Below are positions 25,414 through 34,132 of a DNA stretch of 64,000 nt, one piece after another (positions within the stretch are counted from its first letter, which is position 1; every line of letters begins with the position of its first letter). A program made the translations under genes and the position numbers. This DNA comes from DASUAS01 sp963819475 (GTDB lineage: Bacteria; Actinomycetota; Acidimicrobiia; IMCC26256; DASPTH01). Location: positions 992,001 through 1,056,000 of the forward strand of contig CAWFWE010000002.1 in assembly GCA_963819475.1 (NCBI GenBank). Direction: 5' to 3'. The notes beneath the pieces are model-generated. The model had not been told where the DNA came from and made no database searches. It saw only the letters and a list, made by a program, of their open reading frames with translations.

Positions 25414-26370
25414 CTAACGCCGTTCCTGCGCAAGCCTGTGACGGATGAGCCAGGCGCGCGCCTCTTCGGCCGTGCTCCTTCCGGCGAAGATGATTCTCCA
25501 GTTGACAAGCCGCAACGACTCGGACGTGAGGTTCCCAGACACAGCGTTGAGTGTGTCCACCAGCCGGCTCCCATAACGTTCGACCGTACGAGCGGACACC
25601 ACCGGTGTGACATTCTCGACCGGCTGCAGGTTCCGATCGTCGGCGAGGGCCACGACGCCGGGATCGTCGAGCGCGCCATCGGTCGTGAACATCACCGCAA
25701 CGTCGACGACCCCTTGGTCCAGCGCGGCCAGCGTCTGCGACTGGTTCTCGAGCGGCACGAAACCGCGGACATGGACCCCGTAGAATTCACGCAATCCAAC
25801 TTCGCAGTACGCGCGATCAGCGCATTCCGGAGGTCCACCCAGGATGATGCCGCGGGGCACCCGCGCGAGGTCACTGACGGCGTAAAGACCGAGTCGGTCG
25901 GCAGTGCGACGAGTCACGACGAACGCGTTCTGGTTCTCAGCCGGCGCGGATGCCAGGAGACGCAGACCCCAACGATGCAGAGCAGCGTCGAGCCGCGCAC
26001 GGACCGCGACCTCGTCGTGACGGTTCGTCGCTACGTTGGGAGCGGCGGACTCAAGCGCGGTGCCGAGGTATTCGGGCACCACGTCGACGAGCCCTAGGCG
26101 GAGCGCCGGGGACACGAGCTCTCGGGGACCGAGATTGGACTCGAGCCGAACCGGAACACCGGCGTCCTGCAGCGCCAGGCTGTAGACGCGGGCGACGAAC
26201 GCGCTCTCGACGAAGTCGAAGGACGCCACGACGACCGCGCGCGGAGAATTCCCCGTACCTATTCGATGGCCCGACGAGCCGAGCCCAACGCTGGCAAGGG
26301 CAACGACGGCCAGGATCGTCGCCGGCCGGGAGCCCTGCCACCTCAGCTCTCGACACCCGGTGTACCGCAC
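25414..26370 (-). CDS. Glycine betaine/osmoprotectant-type substrate-binding protein (OpuAC-like)
   Basis: About 318 aa. After a hydrophobic leader (ATILAVVALASVGLGSSG) comes a type-II binding fold with OpuAC/ProX-like blocks: VVVASFDFVESAFVARVYSLA, LGLVDVVPEYLGTALES, PRGIILGGPPECADRAYCE and LDQGVVDVAVMFTTDGAL. Known members bind betaine, choline or related compounds, but the aromatic cage cannot be confirmed here. No permease or ATPase partner lies nearby. GTG 26370 was chosen as start; the frame also allows ATG 26436. It is convergent with the family-1 binding protein gene, ten bases apart. Confidence 0.75.
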   Translation of the reverse strand: MRYTGCRELRWQGSRPATILAVVALASVGLGSSGHRIGTGNSPRAVVVASFDFVESAFVARVYSLALQDAGVPVRLESNLGPRELVSPALRLGLVDVVPEYLGTALESAAPNVATNRHDEVAVRARLDAALHRWGLRLLASAPAENQNAFVVTRRTADRLGLYAVSDLARVPRGIILGGPPECADRAYCEVGLREFYGVHVRGFVPLENQSQTLAALDQGVVDVAVMFTTDGALDDPGVVALADDRNLQPVENVTPVVSARTVERYGSRLVDTLNAVSGNLTSESLRLVNWRIIFAGRSTAEEARAWLIRHRLAQERR

Positions 26371-26426
26371 GCTCCAAGTGTGCACAAAATGCGCTGGGCA
26401 CAGCGGTCGAGCCCGAAGGAGGAGCC

Positions 26427-28127
26427 CTGACGCCACCGGTAGGAGACAGCGCGGGCACGGACGGTTCGATTGCGCCGTTCGTCGCCGACCGAACGGCAGG
26501 CCGACGTCGGCGTCCTTCCGGTGAGCCGCCTCCGCTACCGCGCAACGTCGATCGCCTGAGCCAGCTGCTGCTCGTCGCGGCCGCGCTGGCGGCGGCGGTC
26601 ACGATCGCCTTCGAGTTCGCGCCCGTGCTGAACGCAGCGACACGCGCTGAGCTGGCCGTGAGCCGCGCGTTCGCCGACGTGCGATGGGAGCCGCTCACCA
26701 GCGTGCTGTCGCGGTACAGCCGAATCGTCGGGTCCCGCATCACGGTCGTCGTCCTGGGCTGGACCATCATCGTCGTGCTCGTGGCGTTTCGACACTTCCG
26801 GCATCTCGTCATCTACGCCACGTTGCTGCTCGGAGTGTCGCTCTTCGCCTCGATTGCTGTGTCCAGCGTCGGGCGGATGCGCCCGGCGGATGTCTCGATC
26901 CTGCTGTCATGGCAGGGGTACTCATTCCCCTCCCGCCCCGTCATTGCTCTCGGCCTCGTCGTTTCTGGCGTCGTGTTCGCGCTCGTGCCCGCCGGCATCT
27001 GGCGACGACGCGCGGCGGCGATCAGCTTCGGGATGGTCGTGCTGCTCGCCGCGGCACGCGTGTACCTCGGGGTGGACCACCTCACCGATGCGCTGTGCGG
27101 CCTCGCCCTGGGATGCGCGCTCTCCGCGGCAGCGTTTCGTCTGGCGACTCCCGACGAGGCGTTCCCGGTGACCTATCGGCCGGGTACCAAGGCGCACCTC
27201 GAACTCACCGCGGTGCGCCGGGATGCCATCGAGCGCGCGGTCACGCAACAATTGGGACTCGACCTCACAGTGATCGAGCGCTTCGGCCTCGGTGGCTCCG
27301 CCGGATCGACGCCCCTGAGAGTGCGGCTCCGTGACACCGAAGGTGCCCCTGCCACAGCGTTCGGGAAGCTCTACGCAGTCACGCACTTGCGCTCGGACCG
27401 CTGGTACAAGCTGTCTCGCACCGTCCTCTACGGCCGTCTCGAGGACGAAAGGCCGTTCTCGACGGTACGGCGACTGGTCGAGTACGAGGATCACATGCTC
27501 AGGCTCCTGCGTGACGCCGGGCTCCCGACCCCGCGGCCGCTCGGCTTCTCAGAGATCACGCCGGAACGCGAATACCTGATCCTGATGGAGTTCTTCGAAG
27601 GTGCCTCGGAGCTCGGGTCGACCGATGTCGACGACCACGTCATCGACGACGGACTCGCGATCGTGCGGATGTTGTGGGACGCCGGCGTCGCCCATCGCGA
27701 CATCAAGCCTTCGAACGTGCTCGTGGGCGGCCGAACGGTCCTGCTCATCGACGTGGCATTCGCGACGGTGCGGCCCACTCCCTGGCGGCAAGCAGTCGAC
27801 CTCGCGAACATGATGCTGACGCTCGCGTTGCGGTCCTCGCCCGAACAGGTCTATCAACGGGCTCTTCGAATCTTCGCACCCGAAGACATCGCGGAGGCGT
27901 TCGCAGCGACCCGCGGCGTCACCATTCCCGCGCAACTGCGGGCGGCACTGAAGGCGGACGGGCGCGACCTGGCCGCGTCCTTCCGCGAGCTGGCTCCGCC
28001 GCGTCCGCCGGTTCGGGTCCAACTCTGGAGTGCTCGTCGTATTGCCCTCACCGTTGGTGTGCTCGCGACGGCAGCACTCGTCCTCGTGAGCGCCGTTTCG
28101 TACGCACAGCTCACAGGGCTGCTGTGA
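26427..28127 (+). CDS. PAP2-like membrane domain fused to a protein-kinase-like domain
   Basis: About 566 aa. Residues about 45-245 form a multi-pass PAP2-like region whose phosphatase motifs are degenerate: GRMRPAD lacks the upstream Lys, SFPSRPV stands where PSGH is expected, and RVYLGVDHLTD has a shifted His. Residues about 265-535 are kinase-like, with a Gly-rich loop (GLGGSAGSTPL), a candidate Lys in FGKLYAV, the hinge LMEFFEGASEL, the catalytic loop AHRDIKPSNVLVGG and metal Asp in VLLIDVAFATV. A C-terminal helix (IALTVGVLATAALVLVSA) ends it. The kinase substrate, perhaps lipid or glycan, is unknown. No ATG, GTG or TTG lies in frame before the domains; CTG 26427 follows AAGGAGG by four bases. 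Confidence 0.7.
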   Translation: MTPPVGDSAGTDGSIAPFVADRTAGRRRRPSGEPPPLPRNVDRLSQLLLVAAALAAAVTIAFEFAPVLNAATRAELAVSRAFADVRWEPLTSVLSRYSRIVGSRITVVVLGWTIIVVLVAFRHFRHLVIYATLLLGVSLFASIAVSSVGRMRPADVSILLSWQGYSFPSRPVIALGLVVSGVVFALVPAGIWRRRAAAISFGMVVLLAAARVYLGVDHLTDALCGLALGCALSAAAFRLATPDEAFPVTYRPGTKAHLELTAVRRDAIERAVTQQLGLDLTVIERFGLGGSAGSTPLRVRLRDTEGAPATAFGKLYAVTHLRSDRWYKLSRTVLYGRLEDERPFSTVRRLVEYEDHMLRLLRDAGLPTPRPLGFSEITPEREYLILMEFFEGASELGSTDVDDHVIDDGLAIVRMLWDAGVAHRDIKPSNVLVGGRTVLLIDVAFATVRPTPWRQAVDLANMMLTLALRSSPEQVYQRALRIFAPEDIAEAFAATRGVTIPAQLRAALKADGRDLAASFRELAPPRPPVRVQLWSARRIALTVGVLATAALVLVSAVSYAQLTGLL

Positions 28128-28714
28128 AGCTGAAGCCCAGCCGCGTGCTCCCCGCAGTCGGCACATACGCATTGCATCGACGGCCCCGCGCCGTCATCGC
28201 TACGATTGCCGTCGTCGTCTCGATGCAGGCGCTGAGTGGTTGCACGACAGTGGACGACTCCGCGCCCGATTGTCGTGCCAACCAGCGGCTCGCGCTGGTG
28301 GCTCAGTCGGTACCACCCGCGGCGTACGTCCCGTGCGTATCCCGTCTCCCAAGCGGGTGGCGAACCAGCAACCTTCGGGTGGAGTCCGGGAAGACCAGTT
28401 TCGACTTGGAGTCCGATCGATCCGACCGAGCCGTGAACGTGAATCTCCGCGCAAGCTGCCACCTCGGTGATGCGGTCGCCACCGCGCCCCGAGCCGACGG
28501 AGTGCGCTCGTACGTCGACCTCCGATCCATCTCGCCCCGCTACGCGGGAACGCTCTACGACGTGTTCCCCGGCGGATGCGTCACCTACCAGTTCGACTTC
28601 GCACGCGGCATTCACATCGCGTTGATGGAGGAGTTCCAGACGGCTCTCGCGTTGTTCTCGCGCCGCGAGCTGCGCATCGGGCTTCAGCATCACGTGGGGG
28701 TGACACTTCGATGA
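28124..28714 (+). CDS. Putative lipoprotein, function unknown
   Basis: A 196-aa protein. A basic N-terminus (KLKPSRVLPAVGTYALHRR) and hydrophobic core (AVIATIAVVVSMQ) end in ALSGC, a lipobox with the acylated Cys near residue 44; the leader is longer than usual. The mature part has four further Cys residues (DCRANQR, YVPCVSRL, ASCHLGD, GGCVTYQ) that could form two disulfides. No family is recognised. The GTG start overlaps the stop of the PAP2/kinase gene (GTGA) and its own stop overlaps the next PAP2 gene (ATGA), so the three genes form a tightly coupled unit at the membrane. Confidence 0.7.
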   Translation: MKLKPSRVLPAVGTYALHRRPRAVIATIAVVVSMQALSGCTTVDDSAPDCRANQRLALVAQSVPPAAYVPCVSRLPSGWRTSNLRVESGKTSFDLESDRSDRAVNVNLRASCHLGDAVATAPRADGVRSYVDLRSISPRYAGTLYDVFPGGCVTYQFDFARGIHIALMEEFQTALALFSRRELRIGLQHHVGVTLR

Positions 28715-29508
28715 GCGCGCGGCGAGCATCCCGGTTCTGGTCCGACCCTGCTGCGAGGGCCACAGCGGGCGCCGCCGCCCTCGGCATCACCGCGAGCGTG
28801 CTCGAACGTCGCGCTGTCAGTCGCACAGAAGCAGACCTCTTCCGGATCATCAATCAACTCCCCGACGACCTATTCGTTCCGATCTGGCCTGTCATGCAGC
28901 TCGGTACCGTCGGATCGGCATGGGGCGCCGCTGCCCTCGCGCGGGCGCTCGACAATCGGAGGCTCGCCTTGCGCCTCTTCGCCGCGGGCACTCTCACGTG
29001 GGCGCTGTCCAAGGCAATCAAGCGAGTGATCCGTCGCCCCCGTCCGAGCGCGCTGATCCCCGAGACCCGAATGCGCGGCGGTGAGCCCACAGGCCTCGGC
29101 TACGCATCCGGCCACGCCGGCGTCGCCCTCGTTCTTGTCGTCGCGGCATGGCGCGATCTGCCACGATCGGCACGCGTCGTGGCTGTTCCTCTTGCCGCGA
29201 CGGTTGGCTTCGCCCGTGTCTACGTCGGCGCCCACCTGCCACTCGACGTCGTCGGCGGCCTCGCCCTGGGACTGACCGTTGACGCATTCATCGAGGCCGC
29301 CTTGAGGCTGGACCAGGCTCACCTGTATGTTCGGGCCACCCGCCAGCAAGTGCGTGAGCCTGCTGTCGGCGCTGACGATCCCCTTGCCCTGTCTGCCCAG
29401 CGCACCGCAGCGCGACACCCTTCCCGGCGGCGTGTACACGATCGTTTGGGGCACGTCTTCGCCGTCGTCCATCAACGTGCCGTTGATGGATGCAGGCGCG
29501 CTCCCTGA
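28711..29508 (+). CDS. PAP2-family membrane phosphatase
   Basis: A 265-aa integral membrane phosphatase of the type acting on lipid or isoprenoid phosphates. All three motifs are intact: KRVIRRPRPSAL (K-x6-RP), YASGHAGVAL (SGH) and ARVYVGAHLPLDVVGG (R-x5-H-x3-D). About five transmembrane helices are predicted between residues 55 and 215; the last 50 residues are polar. It is the third gene of the coupled unit with the PAP2-like/kinase fusion and the lipoprotein. This copy therefore supplies the catalytic residues missing from the first gene. The substrate is not identifiable. Confidence 0.85.
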   Translation: MSARRASRFWSDPAARATAGAAALGITASVLERRAVSRTEADLFRIINQLPDDLFVPIWPVMQLGTVGSAWGAAALARALDNRRLALRLFAAGTLTWALSKAIKRVIRRPRPSALIPETRMRGGEPTGLGYASGHAGVALVLVVAAWRDLPRSARVVAVPLAATVGFARVYVGAHLPLDVVGGLALGLTVDAFIEAALRLDQAHLYVRATRQQVREPAVGADDPLALSAQRTAARHPSRRRVHDRLGHVFAVVHQRAVDGCRRAP

Positions 29509-29641
29509 GGCGACGAGCGCCGCGACCGAGACCAGCAAGGGTCAAGTCGAACCGCTCGAGTGGGAGAGCCGCCCAGCTTCGTAGACGATGCGCGGCTGCG
29601 TCTCACGCGCACTCCTCGGATGGACGTGGCATGCTGCCGAC

Positions 29642-30727
29642 ATGCGTGCCGCAGTGGTCGAAACAATGCCGGGGACACCGACGATCGAGGAGGTGGAGAT
29701 CGACACGCCGGGTATCGGCGAGGTCTTCCTTCGAGTCGTTGCCTCGGGGGTGTGCCACAGCGACGTTCACGCATTGAGCGGCCACGGCATGGCCTTCCCC
29801 GTGCCGTTCGTCCTCGGCCACGAACCGGCCGGAATCGTCGAGGCCGTCGGCCCCGGTGTGCGCCACCTGCAGCCCGGCGACCACGTGGTCGCGTGCCTGT
29901 CGGTGTTCTGCGGGCACTGTGCGAACTGCGTGACCGGGAAGTCGTACCGGTGCTTCACCGACGACTACGCCAGGGGACCGGACGCACCGGCGCGACTGCG
30001 TACCACCAACGGACCGGTCCACCAATTCGTCGCGCTGGGCAGCTTCGCCGACTACATGCTCGTGAGCCAGAACAATGTGGTGAAGATCGACCCCACCCTC
30101 CCGCTCTCCCGAGCATGTCTGCTCGGCTGCGGCGTCTTGACGGGTGTGGGTGCCGTCCTCAACACCGCACAGGTGCCGGCCGGAGCGACCGTCGCCGTGA
30201 TCGGTTGCGGCGGCGTCGGCTTGGCCGCCATCCAGGGGGCTCGCCTGGCGTACGCGAAGCGGATCGTTGCCGTCGACGTCGACGACGCCAAGCTGGACCT
30301 CGCACGTCTCTGTGGCGCGACCGACGTTGTCAACGCAGTTCGTGACGACCCTGTCGAGGCCGTCCAGTCGATCACCGGGGGTGGCGTCGACTACGCGTTC
30401 GAAGCCATCGGCCGCGCCGCGACCGTGCAGCAAGGCTTGGAGATGGTGGGCTTCGGCGGAACCTTGACGGTGGTCGGCATCGTCGACCTCACCGACCAGT
30501 TCAGCTTCACCGGCGCCGACCTCCTCATGGGCAAGCGGATCCAGCAGTCGCTGATGGGCTCGAACCGGTTTGCCGCCGACATCCCCATGCTCGTGGACCA
30601 CGCGCTGGCCGGCCGACTCGACCTCGACGTCATGGTGAGCACCGAACGGCCGCTCGAAGTTCTGCCATCGACACTCGGTGAGCTCGATGCCGGGAAGGTC
30701 CTGGGCCGCGCCGTCATCGTTCTCTGA
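29642..30727 (+). CDS. Zinc-dependent alcohol dehydrogenase (MDR superfamily)
   Basis: A 361-aa medium-chain dehydrogenase. Catalytic zinc ligands are visible in ASGVCHSDVHALSGHG and FVLGHEPAGIVEAVG. The structural zinc site is the four-Cys run FCGHCANCVTGKSYRC. The nucleotide-binding fold has VAVIGCGGVGLAAIQGA followed by IVAVDVDDAKLDLA, where the Asp favours NAD over NADP. Length and layout match class III-like and aryl-alcohol dehydrogenases of Actinobacteria. The ATG at 29642 fits the family start. It is convergent with the hydrolase gene that follows. The oxidised alcohol is unknown. Confidence 0.92.
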   Translation: MRAAVVETMPGTPTIEEVEIDTPGIGEVFLRVVASGVCHSDVHALSGHGMAFPVPFVLGHEPAGIVEAVGPGVRHLQPGDHVVACLSVFCGHCANCVTGKSYRCFTDDYARGPDAPARLRTTNGPVHQFVALGSFADYMLVSQNNVVKIDPTLPLSRACLLGCGVLTGVGAVLNTAQVPAGATVAVIGCGGVGLAAIQGARLAYAKRIVAVDVDDAKLDLARLCGATDVVNAVRDDPVEAVQSITGGGVDYAFEAIGRAATVQQGLEMVGFGGTLTVVGIVDLTDQFSFTGADLLMGKRIQQSLMGSNRFAADIPMLVDHALAGRLDLDVMVSTERPLEVLPSTLGELDAGKVLGRAVIVL

Positions 30728-30752
30728 CGCGCGCCGGGCGCCCCGAGCCTGC

Positions 30753-31710
30753 TCACGCCACTCCGGCAATGGCGTCCATCCATTCGGCGATGCGCTGCCA
30801 GAGTCGCATCCGGCTCGACGCCTGGTTGTGGCAGTGCGCGGATCCGGGGAGGACGTACAGCGCGACGTCGTGGCTGGCCCCGTACCTGGCCGCGGAGCGT
30901 TCGTACGCATCGGTGAGGTCGTGGTCGCCGAAGGCGACGAGCACGGGCACTTCGATGCGGGCCTTTCTCCTCGTCGGTGACGTTTGGGATCATCGACGTG
31001 AGCCCGCACGTGAAGAGCAAGGACGTCTGCTGTTCGACGAACGCGCGCCCCACCGCGTCGGGGACGTCGTCGCGCAGGAACGACCCGGGCACCAGCCCGC
31101 GCCGCTCGACGGGCGGGGGTTGCGCGAAGCGGGTCCGGGCGGCGGCGATGATCGCCGGTGTCGCCTCGTCGAGCAGCCCCGAGATGGTCTTCTCCTCGGG
31201 TGTAAGGACCGCAGGAAGCCCGTCACCACCGTGGCCGAGCACGATGACGCCGTCGAAGGTCCGGTGTCGCGCTTGTTGCACCGTGGCGAGCATGCCGCCC
31301 ATCGAATGCCCGACGCCGAAGGTGACGAGGTGGGCACCGCCCCATGGTCGGTCGCGCAGCCCTTTCAGCACGGCGCGGAACGCGAAGTCGTTGACCGCGC
31401 TCGCGAGCTGGGGCGTGACGAGGAAAATGTCCGCCACCCGGTCGGAGCGACCGACGCCCAGGTGGTCCAGTGCGATCGTCACGACGCCGGACGCGGCCAG
31501 GTATTCGGCCATGCTGTAGTGCGCGAACCCACCGACGTGGAGGTCGAAGTAGTCCGTGGAGCATGTGCCGCCGGGGAGGCAGCAGGCGACGCCGACCGTC
31601 GAACCGGGCTCGGGTACGTCGTCAGGGACGAAGACCCAACCGCGTACGCGGTGACGCCCCGCAAACGGGACGACCGCCGAGACGTCGACCTCGACCGGCG
31701 TGCGAGACAC
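30753..31710 (-). pseudogene. Alpha/beta hydrolase with a +1 frameshift
   Basis: The first 250 residues (GTG 31710) show an alpha/beta-hydrolase fold: VACCLPGGTCSTDYFDLH, IALDHLGVGRSDR and the nucleophile elbow VGHSMGGMLATVQ. At the TTT run 30964-30966 the frame shifts; one extra base there moves the remainder, VPVLVAFGDHDLTDAYER (acid strand) and PGSAHCHNQASSRMRLW (catalytic His), into another frame ending at 30753. With the extra base removed the protein would be complete at about 317 aa. Either the gene is freshly broken or the sequence has a homopolymer error. It starts one base after the CoA-transferase gene ends. Confidence 0.8.
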
Positions 31711-31711
31711 C

Positions 31712-34108
31712 TCAGCTCACCCGTCGTTCCTCGAACACTGCACCGATCTCGATCAGCTTGTCGACGTCGTCGTCGTCGAAGCCGTACTCGTGCATGATCT
31801 CGCGCGTGTGCTGACCGACCAGCGGCGGCGGACCCCAGATCCGGCCGGGCGTCTCGGAGAAGTCGATGGTGGTCCCGAAGTGGTCGAAGCGGCCGAGCAC
31901 GGGATGGTCCTGGGTGACGACCAGCCCGCGAGCTCGCATCTCGGGATCGTCGAACACGCCGAGCGAGAACTCGGGATCGGCGATCTCGCAGGGCACACCG
32001 CTCGCGTCGAGCAGCGCGAACGCGTCCCGCGCGGAGCGATCGGCAAAAGCGCGCTCGAGGGCGTCGGCCCCGGCACTGTGGTCGAGCCCGAGAGCATCGA
32101 GCGTCGCGCGCCATTCCTCATCGTGGACGGCCGCGACGCACAACCATCCGTCGGCGGTCTCGTAGAGGCGGTAGCGGGGGCTGAGGCCGAGTTGCATGCG
32201 ATCGAGGTGCGGGCGCGGCAGCGGCTCACCGTCCGGACCGAGCGAGGCCATCGAGGCCACGAGCAACCCTGCGTTCAGGATCGAGGTGTCGACGCTCTGG
32301 GTGACGCCGGTGCGGGCGCGGTGGTACAGCGCCTGGATCACGCCGATGGCGGACAGGAACCCGTTGCCGGTGTCGCCGAGTGAGGTGAGGCTCCAGAACG
32401 GTCGCCCTCCGTCGTGGCAGCCGCCGTCCTCGTAGGTGACGCCGGCGAGGGAGCAGCCGGTCTGGTCGTTGCCGGGCGAGTCGCTGCGCGGGCCACGGTC
32501 GAACCCCCGGGTGTGGCAGTACACGATGTCGGGGTTGATCGCACGCAGCGAGTCTTCGTCGCAATGCAGTCGCCGGAGCGCGTCGGGGCGCATGTTGGAG
32601 TGCACGACGTCGGCTCGGGCGACGAGTCGGTGCAGCACGGCGAGACCGTCCGGGTTCTTGAGGTCGATGCCGATGCTGCGCTTGCCACGGTTGGCGCCGT
32701 AGGCGATGTGGTTGGCGTGCCACCACGGGTCGCGAGTGGCATTCACCTTGATGACGGTGGCGCCGAGGTCGGCGAGCACCTGGGTCCCGAACGGACCCGC
32801 GACCGCGAATCCGAGGTCGAGCACCACGATCCCGTCGAGCGGAGGTCGGCTGTCAGGCGTCGCGAGAGCACTCCGGTCGACGCCTCGGGACGGGGTCATC
32901 GCGCGGATCGCGCCCGTATCGGCGCCGACTCCGGGCGCCGGACCCCGGACCCGTCCCGGCGTCGCGCTCAGGCCGTACACGATGCCGACTTGGCGGAGCG
33001 CGCCGTGGTCGGAGTTGGGCACGTCGACGACCGCGCCGTCGGCTTCGAGGGTCGGGTCGCGCAGTGCTTCCTCGGGCGTACGCACCGGCTGAAGGGGAAC
33101 ACCCGCGTCGCGTGCGACGCGCACCCAGTCGTCGCTCGGGAAACGGGCGAACGCTTCCGCCATCTCCGGGTAGTAGTGCGCGAGGACGATGATGTTCTCC
33201 GGGTCCGGCGCGACGCGGTCGGGGTCGTCGCGGACGCGGTCCACGTCACGCCGCAGGGCAAGGGTGTCACCGTCGGCGCTGGACAGGGCGAAGCGGGGAT
33301 TGGGCACCCATTGCTCGACCCAGCGGTCGTCGGAGCACCGGAAGAAGCCCTTCGGCGCACGCCGGTCGTAGATCCAGGTCCGGTAGCCCGGCGGGTCGTT
33401 GTGCTCGGCGCGCTGCCACTTCGACGCAGTGAGGCTGAACGCCGCTTGCAGCAGCGACGTCTCGACGTGCTGACCACGGCCGGTGCGCTCGCGCACGAGG
33501 AGCGCGGCGTTAATGCCGACGGCGGCAAGGAACGCCGCCGCCATGCTCGGCCACGGCGTGTAGGTGAAGATCGGTCCCGACCTCGACGACCCCGGCTCCA
33601 TGCCGTCCGGGATCTCCAGGTCCGGCAGGAACGGCTCGTCGCCGTTCATGTGCGGCACCGCGCCACCGAGATGGCCGCGCTGCTCGTGGAGCAGACCGAG
33701 GCGGGCAGCCACCAGCGCGTCCCAACCCGGGCGATCGCGGTGCGCCGGGTGGGCGCCGTATCCGGTGACGGAGCAGTACACCAGCCGCGGATTCGCGGCG
33801 AGCAAGGTCACAGCGTCGATGCCGAGTCGACTCGTGGTGCCGGGCGAGAACGATTCCAGGACGACGTCCGCGTCGGACGCCAGGGCGAGGAACGTTGCCC
33901 GGTCCCCCGCGTTCTTCAGATCGAGCTCGGCACTCCGCCGACCGCGGATCCAGGCGTCGTACCCGGCAGTGCCGCGGAGCGGGTCGCCGCCCGGCGGTTC
34001 CACCTTCACGACGTCGGCCCCGTGGTCGGCGAGCAGCATGCCCGCCACCGGCCCGGCGATCCCCGACGAGAGGTCCAGGACCTTCACACCTTCGAGCACA
34101 CTCGCCAT
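31712..34108 (-). CDS. Double-domain CaiB/BaiF family CoA-transferase
   Basis: A 798-aa protein with two class III CoA-transferase domains in tandem. The first begins LEGVKVLDLSSGIAGPVAG with GADVVKVEPPGGDPLR; the second starts near residue 415 with GIVVLDLGFAVAGPFGTQVL and GATVIKVNATRDPWW. Such enzymes move CoA between carboxylic acids; the active-site Asp is expected about 170 residues into a domain but is not assigned with certainty here. The two domains differ, so this is not a recent tandem duplication. It lies in the same direction as the thiolase-like and DUF35 genes upstream, 24 bases apart. The substrate acid is unknown. Confidence 0.9.
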   Translation of the reverse strand: MASVLEGVKVLDLSSGIAGPVAGMLLADHGADVVKVEPPGGDPLRGTAGYDAWIRGRRSAELDLKNAGDRATFLALASDADVVLESFSPGTTSRLGIDAVTLLAANPRLVYCSVTGYGAHPAHRDRPGWDALVAARLGLLHEQRGHLGGAVPHMNGDEPFLPDLEIPDGMEPGSSRSGPIFTYTPWPSMAAAFLAAVGINAALLVRERTGRGQHVETSLLQAAFSLTASKWQRAEHNDPPGYRTWIYDRRAPKGFFRCSDDRWVEQWVPNPRFALSSADGDTLALRRDVDRVRDDPDRVAPDPENIIVLAHYYPEMAEAFARFPSDDWVRVARDAGVPLQPVRTPEEALRDPTLEADGAVVDVPNSDHGALRQVGIVYGLSATPGRVRGPAPGVGADTGAIRAMTPSRGVDRSALATPDSRPPLDGIVVLDLGFAVAGPFGTQVLADLGATVIKVNATRDPWWHANHIAYGANRGKRSIGIDLKNPDGLAVLHRLVARADVVHSNMRPDALRRLHCDEDSLRAINPDIVYCHTRGFDRGPRSDSPGNDQTGCSLAGVTYEDGGCHDGGRPFWSLTSLGDTGNGFLSAIGVIQALYHRARTGVTQSVDTSILNAGLLVASMASLGPDGEPLPRPHLDRMQLGLSPRYRLYETADGWLCVAAVHDEEWRATLDALGLDHSAGADALERAFADRSARDAFALLDASGVPCEIADPEFSLGVFDDPEMRARGLVVTQDHPVLGRFDHFGTTIDFSETPGRIWGPPPLVGQHTREIMHEYGFDDDDVDKLIEIGAVFEERRVS

Positions 34109-34132
34109 TGGACGTCCTCTCGTCGAACCGAG

